Below, piece by piece: positions 16,315 through 24,659 of a DNA stretch of 64,000 bases (its first letter is position 1; the number at the start of each line of letters is the position of its first letter). The DNA is from CAZEHS01 sp964424355 (GTDB lineage Bacteria; Bacillota; Clostridia; Peptostreptococcales; Acidaminobacteraceae): positions 1 through 64,000 of the forward strand of contig CAYRIO010000004.1 in NCBI GenBank assembly GCA_964424355.1, read 5' to 3'. A model generated the notes under the pieces. The model worked only from the letters and a program-made list of their open reading frames with translations, ran no database searches and was not told the origin of the DNA. The position numbers and the translations under genes were made by a program.

Positions 16315-17247
16315 CTATTCCCTCGCTTTCTGATTCTTAACATAGATCATGGCCATTAACATGGAGAAGATCAGAATAATGACTGCGCTTGTGGATGCCA
16401 GAGAAAAATCATATTTACTGAATGCCAGTTTGTAGGTGTATGTACTCAGCATCTCAGTTGCATGTATCGGCCCCCCACCGGTTGTCATCCAAACCAAGGG
16501 GAACTGCTGCATGGTCCATATGCAGTCCAGCATAGCCATGCTTATGATAATCGGCTTCAACTGGGGAATCGTTATAAACAGGAATTTCTGTATGCCATTG
16601 GCCCCATCTACCGTTGCTGCTTCATATAGGTCTGCTGAAATACCCTGAAGACCAGCCAGGAGACTTACCATAAAAAACGGGTAACCGGACCAGATATTGA
16701 TCACGATCAAAGCGAACAACGCCGTTTCCCCGGAACTCAACCACCCGACCTTGGTGCTGATGATTCCGACCGTCTCAAGGAAGTAATTGATGATACCGTT
16801 GGGATTCAGCATCAGCCGCCACAAAATCGCAATGATGGCTGCAGTGAATACCCATGGCAAGATATAGATTACGCGGAATATGGACTTTGTCCTGGCATGA
16901 AGGACTTTAGTATTCAATAACATTGCGAAGGATAGTCCTATCACCATGTGAAAAGCAACGCTCATAACCGTGAAAATGAGAGTATTGAATGCCGCTTGGC
17001 GAAAGACCGGGTCCTTGAATATGTATCCATAGTTTGTTAATCCTATGAATATCGGATGCTTGTTCATGATGACGTTATTCATTGTGGAATATTGCATGAC
17101 CATGCTGATCGGTACAAGCATCAGTACGATCAGCAACAGGATCGTTGGCGATATATACGCATACGGGGTGCTTTTTCTTTTGAAAACGCTCCACATTTGT
17201 CTGCCTGATGTCTTAGCATCGCTGATCTTCAATGCCAACCAATCCAT
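16315..17247 (-). CDS. Sugar ABC transporter permease (MalF/UgpA type)
   Basis: 310 residues, six helices and EAA loop DLYEAATVDGANGIQKFLFI. The longer frame to 17292 would start inside a hairpin, so the ATG at 17247 (GGGAAGGGGG upstream, tight spacing) is preferred; the exact start is uncertain. Together with the MalG-type permease it forms the channel of a carbohydrate importer. Confidence 0.9.
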   Translation of the reverse strand: MDWLALKISDAKTSGRQMWSVFKRKSTPYAYISPTILLLIVLMLVPISMVMQYSTMNNVIMNKHPIFIGLTNYGYIFKDPVFRQAAFNTLIFTVMSVAFHMVIGLSFAMLLNTKVLHARTKSIFRVIYILPWVFTAAIIAILWRLMLNPNGIINYFLETVGIISTKVGWLSSGETALFALIVINIWSGYPFFMVSLLAGLQGISADLYEAATVDGANGIQKFLFITIPQLKPIIISMAMLDCIWTMQQFPLVWMTTGGGPIHATEMLSTYTYKLAFSKYDFSLASTSAVIILIFSMLMAMIYVKNQKARE

Positions 17248-17281
17248 CCCCCTTCCCAAGTACTGGGTGAAATAAGAAATG

Positions 17282-17313
17282 AAATCGCACAACCGTTACA
17301 GCTGTGCGATTTT
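17282..17313 (-). terminator. Hairpin between binding-protein and permease genes
   Basis: AAATCGCACA(G) and (C)TGTGCGATTT form a stem of about 10 bp. It lies 37 bp after the binding-protein stop. Such leaky terminators or RNA-stabilising hairpins give more binding protein than permease. Confidence 0.7.
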
Positions 17314-17349
17314 TCATAAATACAGCCCGGTATTCCGGTACAACCGTGT

Positions 17350-18633
17350 TTAGAATTCCTTTGTCCAAGCAGCTTGTGAATTTTCGAGCATTTTATCGAT
17401 TGACTGTTTGCCTTCAAGCATCATCTGGAACTGCTCGTCAAAGGATCTCATAAGGTCTTCAGCAACTGGAAGTCCAACGAACTCATTTGCGGGGTATCCG
17501 TCCTTGTAAATCTTGAATGCGGCTTCGAACAGTTTATCGGTTTTAACGAAGTCAGGCTCGGATTTCGAGTTTCCTGGGAATGCATTTGCAATGGAGGAGA
17601 TTTCTGAGTTGGTTTGCTCGCTCATCAGATACTCAACCAGTTTCCAGGCTTCAGCTTTGTGCTTGCTGTTCTCTGCAATGCCGATGCCCCATGATGCATA
17701 CGGAAGACCACGCTTACCAACGTATCCGTCTTCAGATGGCAGTGCAGTGATGCTGAACTTCAGGTCTGCGTTGCCTTTTCGGATTGTGTTGATATGTGCC
17801 AGTGAATCGACCATCATACCTACACGGCCGTTCGTGAACTCCTCAACCTTGTCCTGTTCCTTCATTCCGAAGGCTCCGGGAGCGATGACGCCCTCGTCGT
17901 AAAGGCCTTTGATATATGTAACAGCGCCCTTCACATCCGCGTTTGTCAAATCCGGCTTGCCGTCTTTAAGCATGCTCTTGCCGGAAGCCCAAACCCATGA
18001 CATCACATCGTTCTGAATGCCGTTAGGTGTTTCCAGGGACAGTGGGAGAACCCATCCGTAGACATTAGCTTTGGCATTTGTCATTGCTTTTGCTGCCTTT
18101 GCAAATTCTGTTCTGTTTGTAGGTGCGGCACTGATGCCTGCAGCGCTTAAGAGATCATCGTTTACAAATACAGGGTAAACAAAATTCACGACAGGAATCA
18201 TGTAAGTTGATCCGCTGATCTTGATCTGTGATGCCAGCTGGCTGTCGTCATACCCTGCTGTTTTCATCAGAGCGGACAAATCTGCAATTGCACCTTGTTT
18301 TACAAAATCGCTGACCCAGGCGCCGTCCAAACCAACGACATCCGACATTGTGTCACTGGCTGCTCCTGCAACGACCTGTTCTTTTGTGGAAGAATACGGA
18401 CCGCTCAGGAGTTTAACTTTGATCCCGGGGTTCTGAGCTTCAAACTTATCCATGATCGCCCGTAAAGACCCTTCCGGAAGCTCCGGTTCCCACCACTGCG
18501 TGAACTCCAATGTAACCACTTCGGCCGCCGGTGCTGCTGGAGCCGCTGCCGGCTCCGCCGGCTTTGCACAACCCGTAAACGTGGAACCAACCATAGCAAA
18601 ACAAAGCAATGCACTCAGGAACTTTCTTTTCAT
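17350..18633 (-). CDS. Extracellular sugar-binding lipoprotein (family 1)
   Basis: 427 residues. Lipoprotein signal MKRKFLSALLCFAMVGSTFTGC, with Cys22 as the lipidation site, then an Ala/Pro linker. The body shows the family-1 pattern: TLEFTQWWEPELPEGSLRAI, FEAQNPGIKVKLLSG, KEQVVAGAASDTMSDVVGLD and a C-terminal EEFTNGRVGMMVDS. It delivers a sugar or oligosaccharide to the two permeases. First gene of the operon that runs to 10.7 kb. Confidence 0.93.
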   Translation of the reverse strand: MKRKFLSALLCFAMVGSTFTGCAKPAEPAAAPAAPAAEVVTLEFTQWWEPELPEGSLRAIMDKFEAQNPGIKVKLLSGPYSSTKEQVVAGAASDTMSDVVGLDGAWVSDFVKQGAIADLSALMKTAGYDDSQLASQIKISGSTYMIPVVNFVYPVFVNDDLLSAAGISAAPTNRTEFAKAAKAMTNAKANVYGWVLPLSLETPNGIQNDVMSWVWASGKSMLKDGKPDLTNADVKGAVTYIKGLYDEGVIAPGAFGMKEQDKVEEFTNGRVGMMVDSLAHINTIRKGNADLKFSITALPSEDGYVGKRGLPYASWGIGIAENSKHKAEAWKLVEYLMSEQTNSEISSIANAFPGNSKSEPDFVKTDKLFEAAFKIYKDGYPANEFVGLPVAEDLMRSFDEQFQMMLEGKQSIDKMLENSQAAWTKEF

Positions 18634-19082
18634 CTACTCTCTTCCTCCTCCCAAAATTGAACAGATCGTTTCGGATGACAACGTTTTCATTATCCGTTAT
18701 CAGAATTGTAGCTCAATTCAATTGTACAGTCAACGGTTTTATGAAATAAAATTTTATTCTCCGCAACTATGTCGTGTTTTAGAGACTTTTGCAAAATTGA
18801 ATTTTATAGATTCGTGTAATTTTATTTTTTAATGAAATTGAATTTTTGCAAAACTCCTCATTTTACCGTTTTTGCCAGAGATTCAGAGCGATTATCCGGC
18901 CCTTTACCAGTGATTTGTTAAGCTTGCTATTTTTCCGTTTTCACCTGTTGAAACAGCCAATCACGAACGCCTTCAATCGAGTAGGCGTACTTCCATGGCT
19001 TCTTTGGCAAAACACTCTTGAAAAGCTGAGATATGCAAAAAATGAAAAAAGCACCGATTTCGATGCTCATTCCAGATAACTC
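18634..19082. promoter_or_regulatory. A+T-rich upstream region of the sugar operon
   Basis: No gene is seen. It holds the perfect palindrome AATAAAATTTTATT (18745-18758), CAATTCAATTG (~18714-18724) and two copies of AAATTGAATTTT (~18795 and ~18835). These dyads are plausible RpiR operators for the operon starting at 18633; this is inference. 18860-19080 shows nothing further. Confidence 0.4.
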
Positions 19083-20237
19083 TTACACACACATTTCAAT
19101 GATACCCGCAGCACCCATACCGCCGCCGATGCACATGGTGATCAGGCCATACCTGCCCCCAGTGGATTCCAGATAGTTCATGGCCTTGCAGGCCAGAATC
19201 GCACCGGTTGCCCCCAAGGGATGGCCTAAGGCAAGGGCGCCTCCCCGGGGATTCACTTTGTTCAGATCAAGCCCCAGGGTGTCCATGGACACCAAGGCCT
19301 GGGAGGCGAAGGCTTCGTTTATTTCAATGACATCCATCTGATCCACGGAAAGGCCGGTCTTGGCCATGACCTTCTGGACCGCATGGACCGGCCCCATGCC
19401 CATATAGGCCGGATCCAGCCCCGCCACGGCGTAGGAGACAAAGCTGGCTATGGGTTTGACCCCCAGTTCCCTAGCCTTGGATTCCGACATCAGGACCACA
19501 AACCCGGCGCCGTCGCTGCGCTGGGATGAGGTGGCCGCTGTGACGACGCCATCAGGCTTGAAGCAGGGCTTCAGGGTGGTCAGCTTTTCCAGGCTGGTCC
19601 CCCGGCGGTAGCATTCATCCCTGTTGAATGAGATTTCTGTCCCCTCCGGATCGTGGCCGGTGACGGGAATGATTTCCTTGTCGAAGACTCCGTTTTCAAC
19701 GGCATCTGCGGCCTTGGCGTGGCTTTCCACCGCCATCTGCTCCATCCGCTCCCGACCTACCTGGTACCGCTCAGCCACATTCTCCGCCGTGATCCCCATG
19801 GGGATGTAGGCCTCGGTGTTTTCAAGCAGCCAGGCATCCAGGTGCTCCGGTGCCGCGGAGAAGACCGGGCCAGTCATGGACTCCACCCCCCCGGCAACCA
19901 CCACATCCTGCATGCCGGTCATGATCATGGAAGCCCCCATGGCGATGCTTTGGAGCCCGGAGGAACAGAACCGGTTCACGGTTTGTCCGGAGACTGCATC
20001 GGGGAGTCCTGCGCGGATGACGATATTCCGGGCGGGGTTGAGCCCCATTTGTCCCTCCGGGATGGCACAGCCCACGATGACATCATCGATCTCTGCGGGA
20101 TTCAATTGAGGAACCCTGGCCACAACGCCCTTTAGGACCTCTGCACCAAAATCCACGGGATTCTGTCTGGCCAGGGCCCCTTTATTGGCTTTGGCGATGG
20201 CGGACCGCCCGTAGGCGACTATGACACACTTTTCCAT
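19083..20237 (-). CDS. Acetyl-CoA C-acetyltransferase (thiolase)
   Basis: 384 residues. Nucleophile Cys91 in NRFCSSGLQS, GHPLGATGA with the catalytic His, and the C-terminal MCIGGGMGAAG with Cys369. It splits acetoacetyl-CoA to two acetyl-CoA (or the reverse). The long frame to 20303 is rejected because AAAGGAGG sits before the ATG at 20237. It is divergent from a LysR gene and near the butyrate-type kinase genes, so it likely finishes the same catabolic route. A 44-bp identical relic of its 3' end is at 10.5 kb. Confidence 0.95.
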   Translation of the reverse strand: MEKCVIVAYGRSAIAKANKGALARQNPVDFGAEVLKGVVARVPQLNPAEIDDVIVGCAIPEGQMGLNPARNIVIRAGLPDAVSGQTVNRFCSSGLQSIAMGASMIMTGMQDVVVAGGVESMTGPVFSAAPEHLDAWLLENTEAYIPMGITAENVAERYQVGRERMEQMAVESHAKAADAVENGVFDKEIIPVTGHDPEGTEISFNRDECYRRGTSLEKLTTLKPCFKPDGVVTAATSSQRSDGAGFVVLMSESKARELGVKPIASFVSYAVAGLDPAYMGMGPVHAVQKVMAKTGLSVDQMDVIEINEAFASQALVSMDTLGLDLNKVNPRGGALALGHPLGATGAILACKAMNYLESTGGRYGLITMCIGGGMGAAGIIEMCV

Positions 20238-20397
20238 GTTGAAACCTCCTTTAGCTTTTATCGCCGTTATGCGATATTTCTTTAACGAAAACAGTATTAT
20301 CAATAGGTTCAGGTAAAAATCTATGGTAAAATTGAAAGAGTAAAATTAAATCCCTCAGGGTTCAAACCCACGAAACCGTTCAGGAAGGATGTTCATC
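20238..20397. promoter_or_regulatory. Divergent promoter region thiolase / LysR
   Basis: An A+T-rich 160-bp gap between divergent genes. LysR regulators usually bind such gaps. TCAAT (near 20300) and ATTGA (near 20333) are possible dyad halves. The TGCAT-N15-ATGCA motif of the other promoters is not seen here. Confidence 0.45.
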
Positions 20398-21297
20398 ATG
20401 GATATCGAAACACTGCGATACTTTCAATATATTGCCAAGTATAAGAATGTCACCAAGGCAGCCAGTCATTTTTATATCAGCCAGTCCACCCTGAGCCGCC
20501 AGATGATGGCCCTGGAGAAGGAACTGGGAGTGACGCTTTTTATCCGAAACAACAAACAGTTGGAATTGACGCCTACAGGGGAGGTCTTCAGCAAGGAGTG
20601 TGACCTGCTGATCCATCACCTGGAGGTTGTCATTGATAAAACCCAATCCGCCGGAAGAGGCGAATCCGGAATTTTGCGGATCGTATCCCCTGGGAACCTG
20701 ACCCCTGTCCTGCCTCAATCCCTGAGCCTGTTCAAAAAAGCCCATCCGGATACGCAGTTTGTCGTGGAATCCTACAATTTCGATGAAATCACCAGCGCCA
20801 TCCTCTATGACATCTACGACATCGGCTTCACCTATGAATTCGCCACCCAGGAAAATGAAAAAATCGCCCGCCTCCCCGTTGGACCAGACGATTTTTCCCT
20901 GGTGGTATCCTCACAGATCATGGCAGAGCCCTCCAAGGAGGCCGTTGCCGGTGTGGTCCGCTCCTTGCCCCTGATTCTGCCGGGGTATGCCGAGCCCCCC
21001 TTCATCAAGGTGGTGATGGTTGAGCTGCAAAACCTGACGGGGACGAAAATCAAGAACATCATTCACGTGAACACCACGGATTCGGCCATGCTTCAGGTTT
21101 CTCTGGGTCTGGGTTACAGCATTGTGCCCACCTCGATCACCCGAACCAAGACCGACGAGGAACAGGTCACGTATTTCCCCTTAAGCGATTTTGCCGCCAA
21201 AGGGAATATCATCATGCTTTACAAGAAGGACAATCCGTCCAAGCTGGTGGCAGGCTTTATCGAGACCGTTACAGCTCTTACACACTCTCAAAATTAA
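20398..21297 (+). CDS. LysR-family transcriptional regulator
   Basis: 299 residues. HTH at 1-60 (DIETLRYFQYIAKYKNVTKA, ASHFYISQSTLSRQMMALEKELGVTLF) and a LysR substrate-binding domain from ~90. ATG at 20398 is spaced correctly from AGGAAGG; the ATG at 20389 overlaps it. Divergent to the thiolase gene, it probably controls that gene and perhaps the butyrate kinase operon downstream on the other strand. Confidence 0.93.
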   Translation: MDIETLRYFQYIAKYKNVTKAASHFYISQSTLSRQMMALEKELGVTLFIRNNKQLELTPTGEVFSKECDLLIHHLEVVIDKTQSAGRGESGILRIVSPGNLTPVLPQSLSLFKKAHPDTQFVVESYNFDEITSAILYDIYDIGFTYEFATQENEKIARLPVGPDDFSLVVSSQIMAEPSKEAVAGVVRSLPLILPGYAEPPFIKVVMVELQNLTGTKIKNIIHVNTTDSAMLQVSLGLGYSIVPTSITRTKTDEEQVTYFPLSDFAAKGNIIMLYKKDNPSKLVAGFIETVTALTHSQN

Positions 21298-21314
21298 AAC
21301 AATACACACACTTT

Positions 21315-21428
21315 GTCATTGCGAGAAGCGTAGCGACGCGGCAATCTCTCCCTTGGACTTAGTGTTATAACATTTATTCAAAGATACATGGATTCAGGGA
21401 GAGATTGCCGCGCTGCGCTCGCAATGAC
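21315..21428. repeat. Palindromic dispersed element, copy 1
   Basis: Outer arms GTCATTGCGAG / CTCGC(A)ATGAC and inner arms CGGCAATCTCTCCCTT / AGGGAGAGATTGCCGCG with a ~40-nt unrelated centre. Three more copies are in the window. It lies between the LysR and phosphate butyryltransferase 3' ends and may also terminate transcription. MITE- or REP-like. Confidence 0.9.
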
Positions 21429-21437
21429 AGTCGCCTG

Positions 21438-22358
21438 CTATTCAGCTTCCGCACCACCACTCAGCAGACTGCACAGGAGGATGGAAGTGAGCTTCTCCTC
21501 CATGCTGGCACTGCGGGAGGTGAGGGCGATGGGCACATTGGCGCCGACCAGGCAGCCGGCCAGGATGTTGTCCTCATCGGCGTTCCAGATCTTGCTCATG
21601 ACGTTGCCGGTGACCATCTGGGGCACCAGCAGCATATCCACCTCCCCGGCACAGGGGGAGGTATAGCCCTTGATCGCGGCAGATTCCTTCCGGGTAGCCA
21701 GGTCGTAGGAAATGGGCCCCACAACGACCCCGGTGCCAAAGATCCCTTTTTCAGCCATGGCCTGAAGCTCCTCGGCATCAACGGTTTCCTGCATCTTCGG
21801 GTTGACGGTTTCAACGGCGCAGAGGGCCCCCACAACGGGGTTCTCATAGCCCAGCTTTCTGAGAGCCGCCATCCCCGCCCCTATGATTTTCACCTTGTCG
21901 GCCAGGGTGGGATACGGAATCACGGCGGAATCACTGAGGGCCAAAAGCTTGTGATAGCCCTTGATCTGCATGAGCCCGAAGTGAGTGATGAAGCCCTGGT
22001 CGTTCAACCCGGTTTCCTTATTGAGAATGGGTTTCAGCAGATCCCGGGTTTCCATCTTCCCTTTTAAAATGAAATCCCCCCGATCCTGGTGGATCAGCTG
22101 GACCGCAAGCTCCGAGGGGTTTTGGTCCGCTCCGCAGTGAACGATTTCGTAGGGCTCCGCTTCAAAGCCTAACTTTTTTATCATTTCTAGGGTCTGCTCC
22201 CTGTCTCCAACGAGAACAGGGGTCACGTAGCCCTTTTTTTGTGCCAGAAAGGCGGCTTCCAGGGCGTGTTCGTCCACTGCCCCGGCCACGACGATCCGCT
22301 TCTTTGCTGCATTGGGGTCAAGACGGGCTGCTTTGAGCGCTTCATAGTCTTTATACAT
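21438..22358 (-). CDS. ptb: Phosphate butyryltransferase
   Basis: 306 residues of the phosphate acetyl/butyryl transferase family: acyl-CoA + Pi gives acyl phosphate + CoA. The protein has the short Ptb length, GDFILKGKMETRDLLKPILN, DSAVIPYPTLADKVKII, and the C-terminal DMLLVPQMVTGNVMSKIW and GANVPIALTSRS. It is the last gene of the operon buk-BKACE-ptb (12-bp gap), so acyl phosphate is passed on to the kinase for ATP. Chain length of the acyl group is uncertain. Confidence 0.93.
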   Translation of the reverse strand: MYKDYEALKAARLDPNAAKKRIVVAGAVDEHALEAAFLAQKKGYVTPVLVGDREQTLEMIKKLGFEAEPYEIVHCGADQNPSELAVQLIHQDRGDFILKGKMETRDLLKPILNKETGLNDQGFITHFGLMQIKGYHKLLALSDSAVIPYPTLADKVKIIGAGMAALRKLGYENPVVGALCAVETVNPKMQETVDAEELQAMAEKGIFGTGVVVGPISYDLATRKESAAIKGYTSPCAGEVDMLLVPQMVTGNVMSKIWNADEDNILAGCLVGANVPIALTSRSASMEEKLTSILLCSLLSGGAEAE

Positions 22359-22369
22359 GGAGGCTCCCT

Positions 22370-23203
22370 CTACTTTGCGATGTGCAGGATTTGTCTGGCT
22401 TCGTCCGGTGTCGCCGCTTCCTTGCCGAATTCACGAACCACTCGGACAGCCCGCTCTACCAGGCTCACATTGGTTGCCATGACCCCTTTGCTGTAGTAGA
22501 CGTTGTCTTCCAGACCCACCCGGAGATGTCCCCCCAGGGCTAAGGTCGTATACATGATGGGCAGGTGATTCTTCCCCAGGGCGAAGGCGGACCAGGTTGC
22601 GTTTTCTGGCAGCATGTCGTGGAGGAACTGCAGGTTTTTCACCGTGCCGTCCATGCCCCCCAAGACGCCCAGAACGAACTGGTAGTGGTACGGCGCCTGG
22701 AGCACGCCCTTTTTCGCATAGTACTTTACGATTTCCATGAAGCCTGAGTCGAAGATTTCGAATTCCGGCTTGATGCCATGCTCTTTCATGGTGTTGCCCA
22801 GGGGCTCCAGGAACTGCGGGGAGTTGTCGAAGATTCCGAAGGGCATCCAATTGAAGGAACCGGCATCGAAGGAGGCCATTTCAGGCTTCACGTATGGCAG
22901 GTGTGCCATCCGGTCTTCGTACGATGCCCGGTTGTCCCCGGAGGTGGTACAGTTGATGACGACGTCGCAATCCTTCTTCGCTTTGATCAGCGCGATGGTC
23001 TGCTTAAATTTTTCCTTGTCCATGGTGCCAAAGCCCTTGTCGTCCCGCATGTGGAGATGCACCACGGCGGCACCGGCCTGCCAGCACTTGTAAGCGTCTT
23101 CTGCGATTTCCTCCGGTGTCACGGGGATATGGGGATTCATGTCTTTGGGCGTCATGGCCCCGGTCAGTGCAGCGGTGATGATTACCTTGTTTTCAAGTCC
23201 CAT
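22370..23203 (-). CDS. Beta-keto acid cleavage enzyme (BKACE/Kce family)
   Basis: 277 residues. Condenses a beta-keto acid with acetyl-CoA and splits it to acetoacetate (or another keto acid) plus a new acyl-CoA. Zinc ligands His49 and His51 in VVHLHMRD and Glu232 in GGHLRVGLEDN match the family, as does TTSGDN (86-91). The founding member acts on 3-keto-5-aminohexanoate in lysine fermentation, but no other lysine-fermentation gene is near. Next to butyrate kinase, ptb and an OCH-like hydrolase, a 3,5-dioxo acid such as triacetate is a better guess. RBS GGAGG. Confidence 0.92.
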   Translation of the reverse strand: MGLENKVIITAALTGAMTPKDMNPHIPVTPEEIAEDAYKCWQAGAAVVHLHMRDDKGFGTMDKEKFKQTIALIKAKKDCDVVINCTTSGDNRASYEDRMAHLPYVKPEMASFDAGSFNWMPFGIFDNSPQFLEPLGNTMKEHGIKPEFEIFDSGFMEIVKYYAKKGVLQAPYHYQFVLGVLGGMDGTVKNLQFLHDMLPENATWSAFALGKNHLPIMYTTLALGGHLRVGLEDNVYYSKGVMATNVSLVERAVRVVREFGKEAATPDEARQILHIAK

Positions 23204-23252
23204 TGGGAGACCTCCTTGTGTTGATCCTGTGTGATAACGGGCTTACCCGATG

Positions 23253-24377
23253 TTATGCCAATTCGTTGGGGTTATTGATGATTTCTTCGATGGAGCTGTA
23301 GCCCGGGGGATAGAAATTGAAATCCTGGACGGCTTCTTCGCCGTTGAGAACCCGCAGACCCCCGGCGGCAAGAGCTTCCATTTCCTTTTCCCCTGGAATG
23401 ACGGAAACCGGGGCGATGAAGGAAACCTTCTCCGTGATCCAGTCCGTAATCCGCTTGGAATAGGCGATGCCCCCGGTGATGACAATCTGGTCAACGGCAC
23501 CTGCGCGGATGACCGCCAGCTGTCCGATGCTCTTTGCCACGCCGTAGGCCATGGCCTTCAATATCAGCTCGGCTTTTTCGTCCCCGGCGTCGATCATCTT
23601 CTCCACATCCCGGACATCCTGGGTGCCGAAGTAGGCTGCCAGACCGGTGTTCCCAGCCAGGTACATCTTCATTTCCTGGATGCTCTTGTTGCTCTTGTAG
23701 CACAGATCCACCATATAACGGGTTGGAATGGCCCCTGCACGCTGCGGTGACATGGCGCCTTCGTCGTCATAGACCCAATCTGCGATCCGGCCGTGGTCAT
23801 GGAACCCCAGGGTGATGCCGCCCCCCAGCTGGACGATGATCAGGTTCAGATCCTTGTAGTCTTTGCCGATGGACTGGGCATAGGTGATGCCCGCCATCTT
23901 GGTGTTGAGCAGATGGGCCACCGGCTTGTTGGAAATTTCCGGAATGCCGGTGATCTTGGCGATGGGATCCGCGGAATCCACACAGGTGGGGTCGTAGATG
24001 ATCACCGGAATGTTCATGCCCTTCACCAGTTGGTCCCCGATGAGACAGGACAGGGATGAAGCGTGCTGGGCCGCCGGGGCGTATTTCTCTGTGGCGACCA
24101 TCAGGGCGTTGACGGCATAGGCGCCGTCCTTGGGCACGGCGTGGATGGTGCCGCCCCGGGAAACCACGATATCGAGTTCCTGGGGATCCAGGTTGTTTTC
24201 TTTCATGAAATCTTTCACTTGGTTTGTTCTCAGATCCAGCTGCTGCTGGGCCTTGGGCATTTGTTTCAGCTGCTCGGCGGTCACGTCCAAGGACACCTTG
24301 CTGACCATTTGATCGTCTTCAAAATAGGCAACCTTCGTGGAGGTGGAACCACAATTGATGGTGAGTATCTTCTTCAT
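23253..24377 (-). CDS. buk: Butyrate kinase
   Basis: 374 residues of the acetate-kinase/hsp70 fold: ILTINCGSTSTKVAYFEDD at the N-terminus, VVSRGGTIHAVPKDGAYAVN, the ASSLSCLIGDQLV loop and IVITGGIAYSKRITDWI near the C-terminus. Makes ATP from butyryl phosphate (or a related acyl phosphate). First of three tightly linked genes buk-BKACE-ptb. RBS at AGGAGAAAG. A 13-bp perfect dyad lies in its leader. Confidence 0.94.
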   Translation of the reverse strand: MKKILTINCGSTSTKVAYFEDDQMVSKVSLDVTAEQLKQMPKAQQQLDLRTNQVKDFMKENNLDPQELDIVVSRGGTIHAVPKDGAYAVNALMVATEKYAPAAQHASSLSCLIGDQLVKGMNIPVIIYDPTCVDSADPIAKITGIPEISNKPVAHLLNTKMAGITYAQSIGKDYKDLNLIIVQLGGGITLGFHDHGRIADWVYDDEGAMSPQRAGAIPTRYMVDLCYKSNKSIQEMKMYLAGNTGLAAYFGTQDVRDVEKMIDAGDEKAELILKAMAYGVAKSIGQLAVIRAGAVDQIVITGGIAYSKRITDWITEKVSFIAPVSVIPGEKEMEALAAGGLRVLNGEEAVQDFNFYPPGYSSIEEIINNPNELA

Positions 24378-24411
24378 GTCTTTCTCCTCATCACATTTGC
24401 TTCTTTATAGA

Positions 24412-24447
24412 AATATATGTGGAGAAGCAGGCTCCTCCACATATATT
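24412..24447 (-). promoter_or_regulatory. Perfect 13-bp dyad in the buk leader
   Basis: AATATATGTGGAG and CTCCACATATATT with a 10-nt spacer, 35 bp before the buk start. It could be a weak terminator of the upstream OCH-like gene, an operator or an RNA hairpin. There is no T-run after it. Confidence 0.5.
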
Positions 24448-24512
24448 CATGATCTTTTATCCAATTTTAAGCAGGTCGTTGGGAGTCCAGTGATTAAATC
24501 CCTTTGAGGGTT

Positions 24513-24618
24513 GTCTTTGCGAGCGTAGCGCGGCAATCTCTCCCTTGAGTTATTCCAGGCACTTCGGCAGGAACAAAGGGAGAGATTGCCGCGTCAGCTG
24601 ACGCCTCCTCGCAAAGAC
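24513..24618. repeat. Palindromic dispersed element, copy 2
   Basis: Outer arms GTCTTTGCGAG / CTCGCAAAGAC; inner arms CGGCAATCTCTCCCTT / AAGGGAGAGATTGCCGCG. The A/T change relative to copy 1 is matched in both arms, so pairing is kept. Confidence 0.9.
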
Positions 24619-24659
24619 AACCAGAGAAAAATCCGAGACTTCTTAGGACTACTTCAAAA

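Noticed and set aside
22370..24377. Lysine-fermentation cluster
   Set aside because: Only a Kce-like enzyme and butyrate kinase are present; aminomutases and the dehydrogenase and ammonia-lyase genes are missing.
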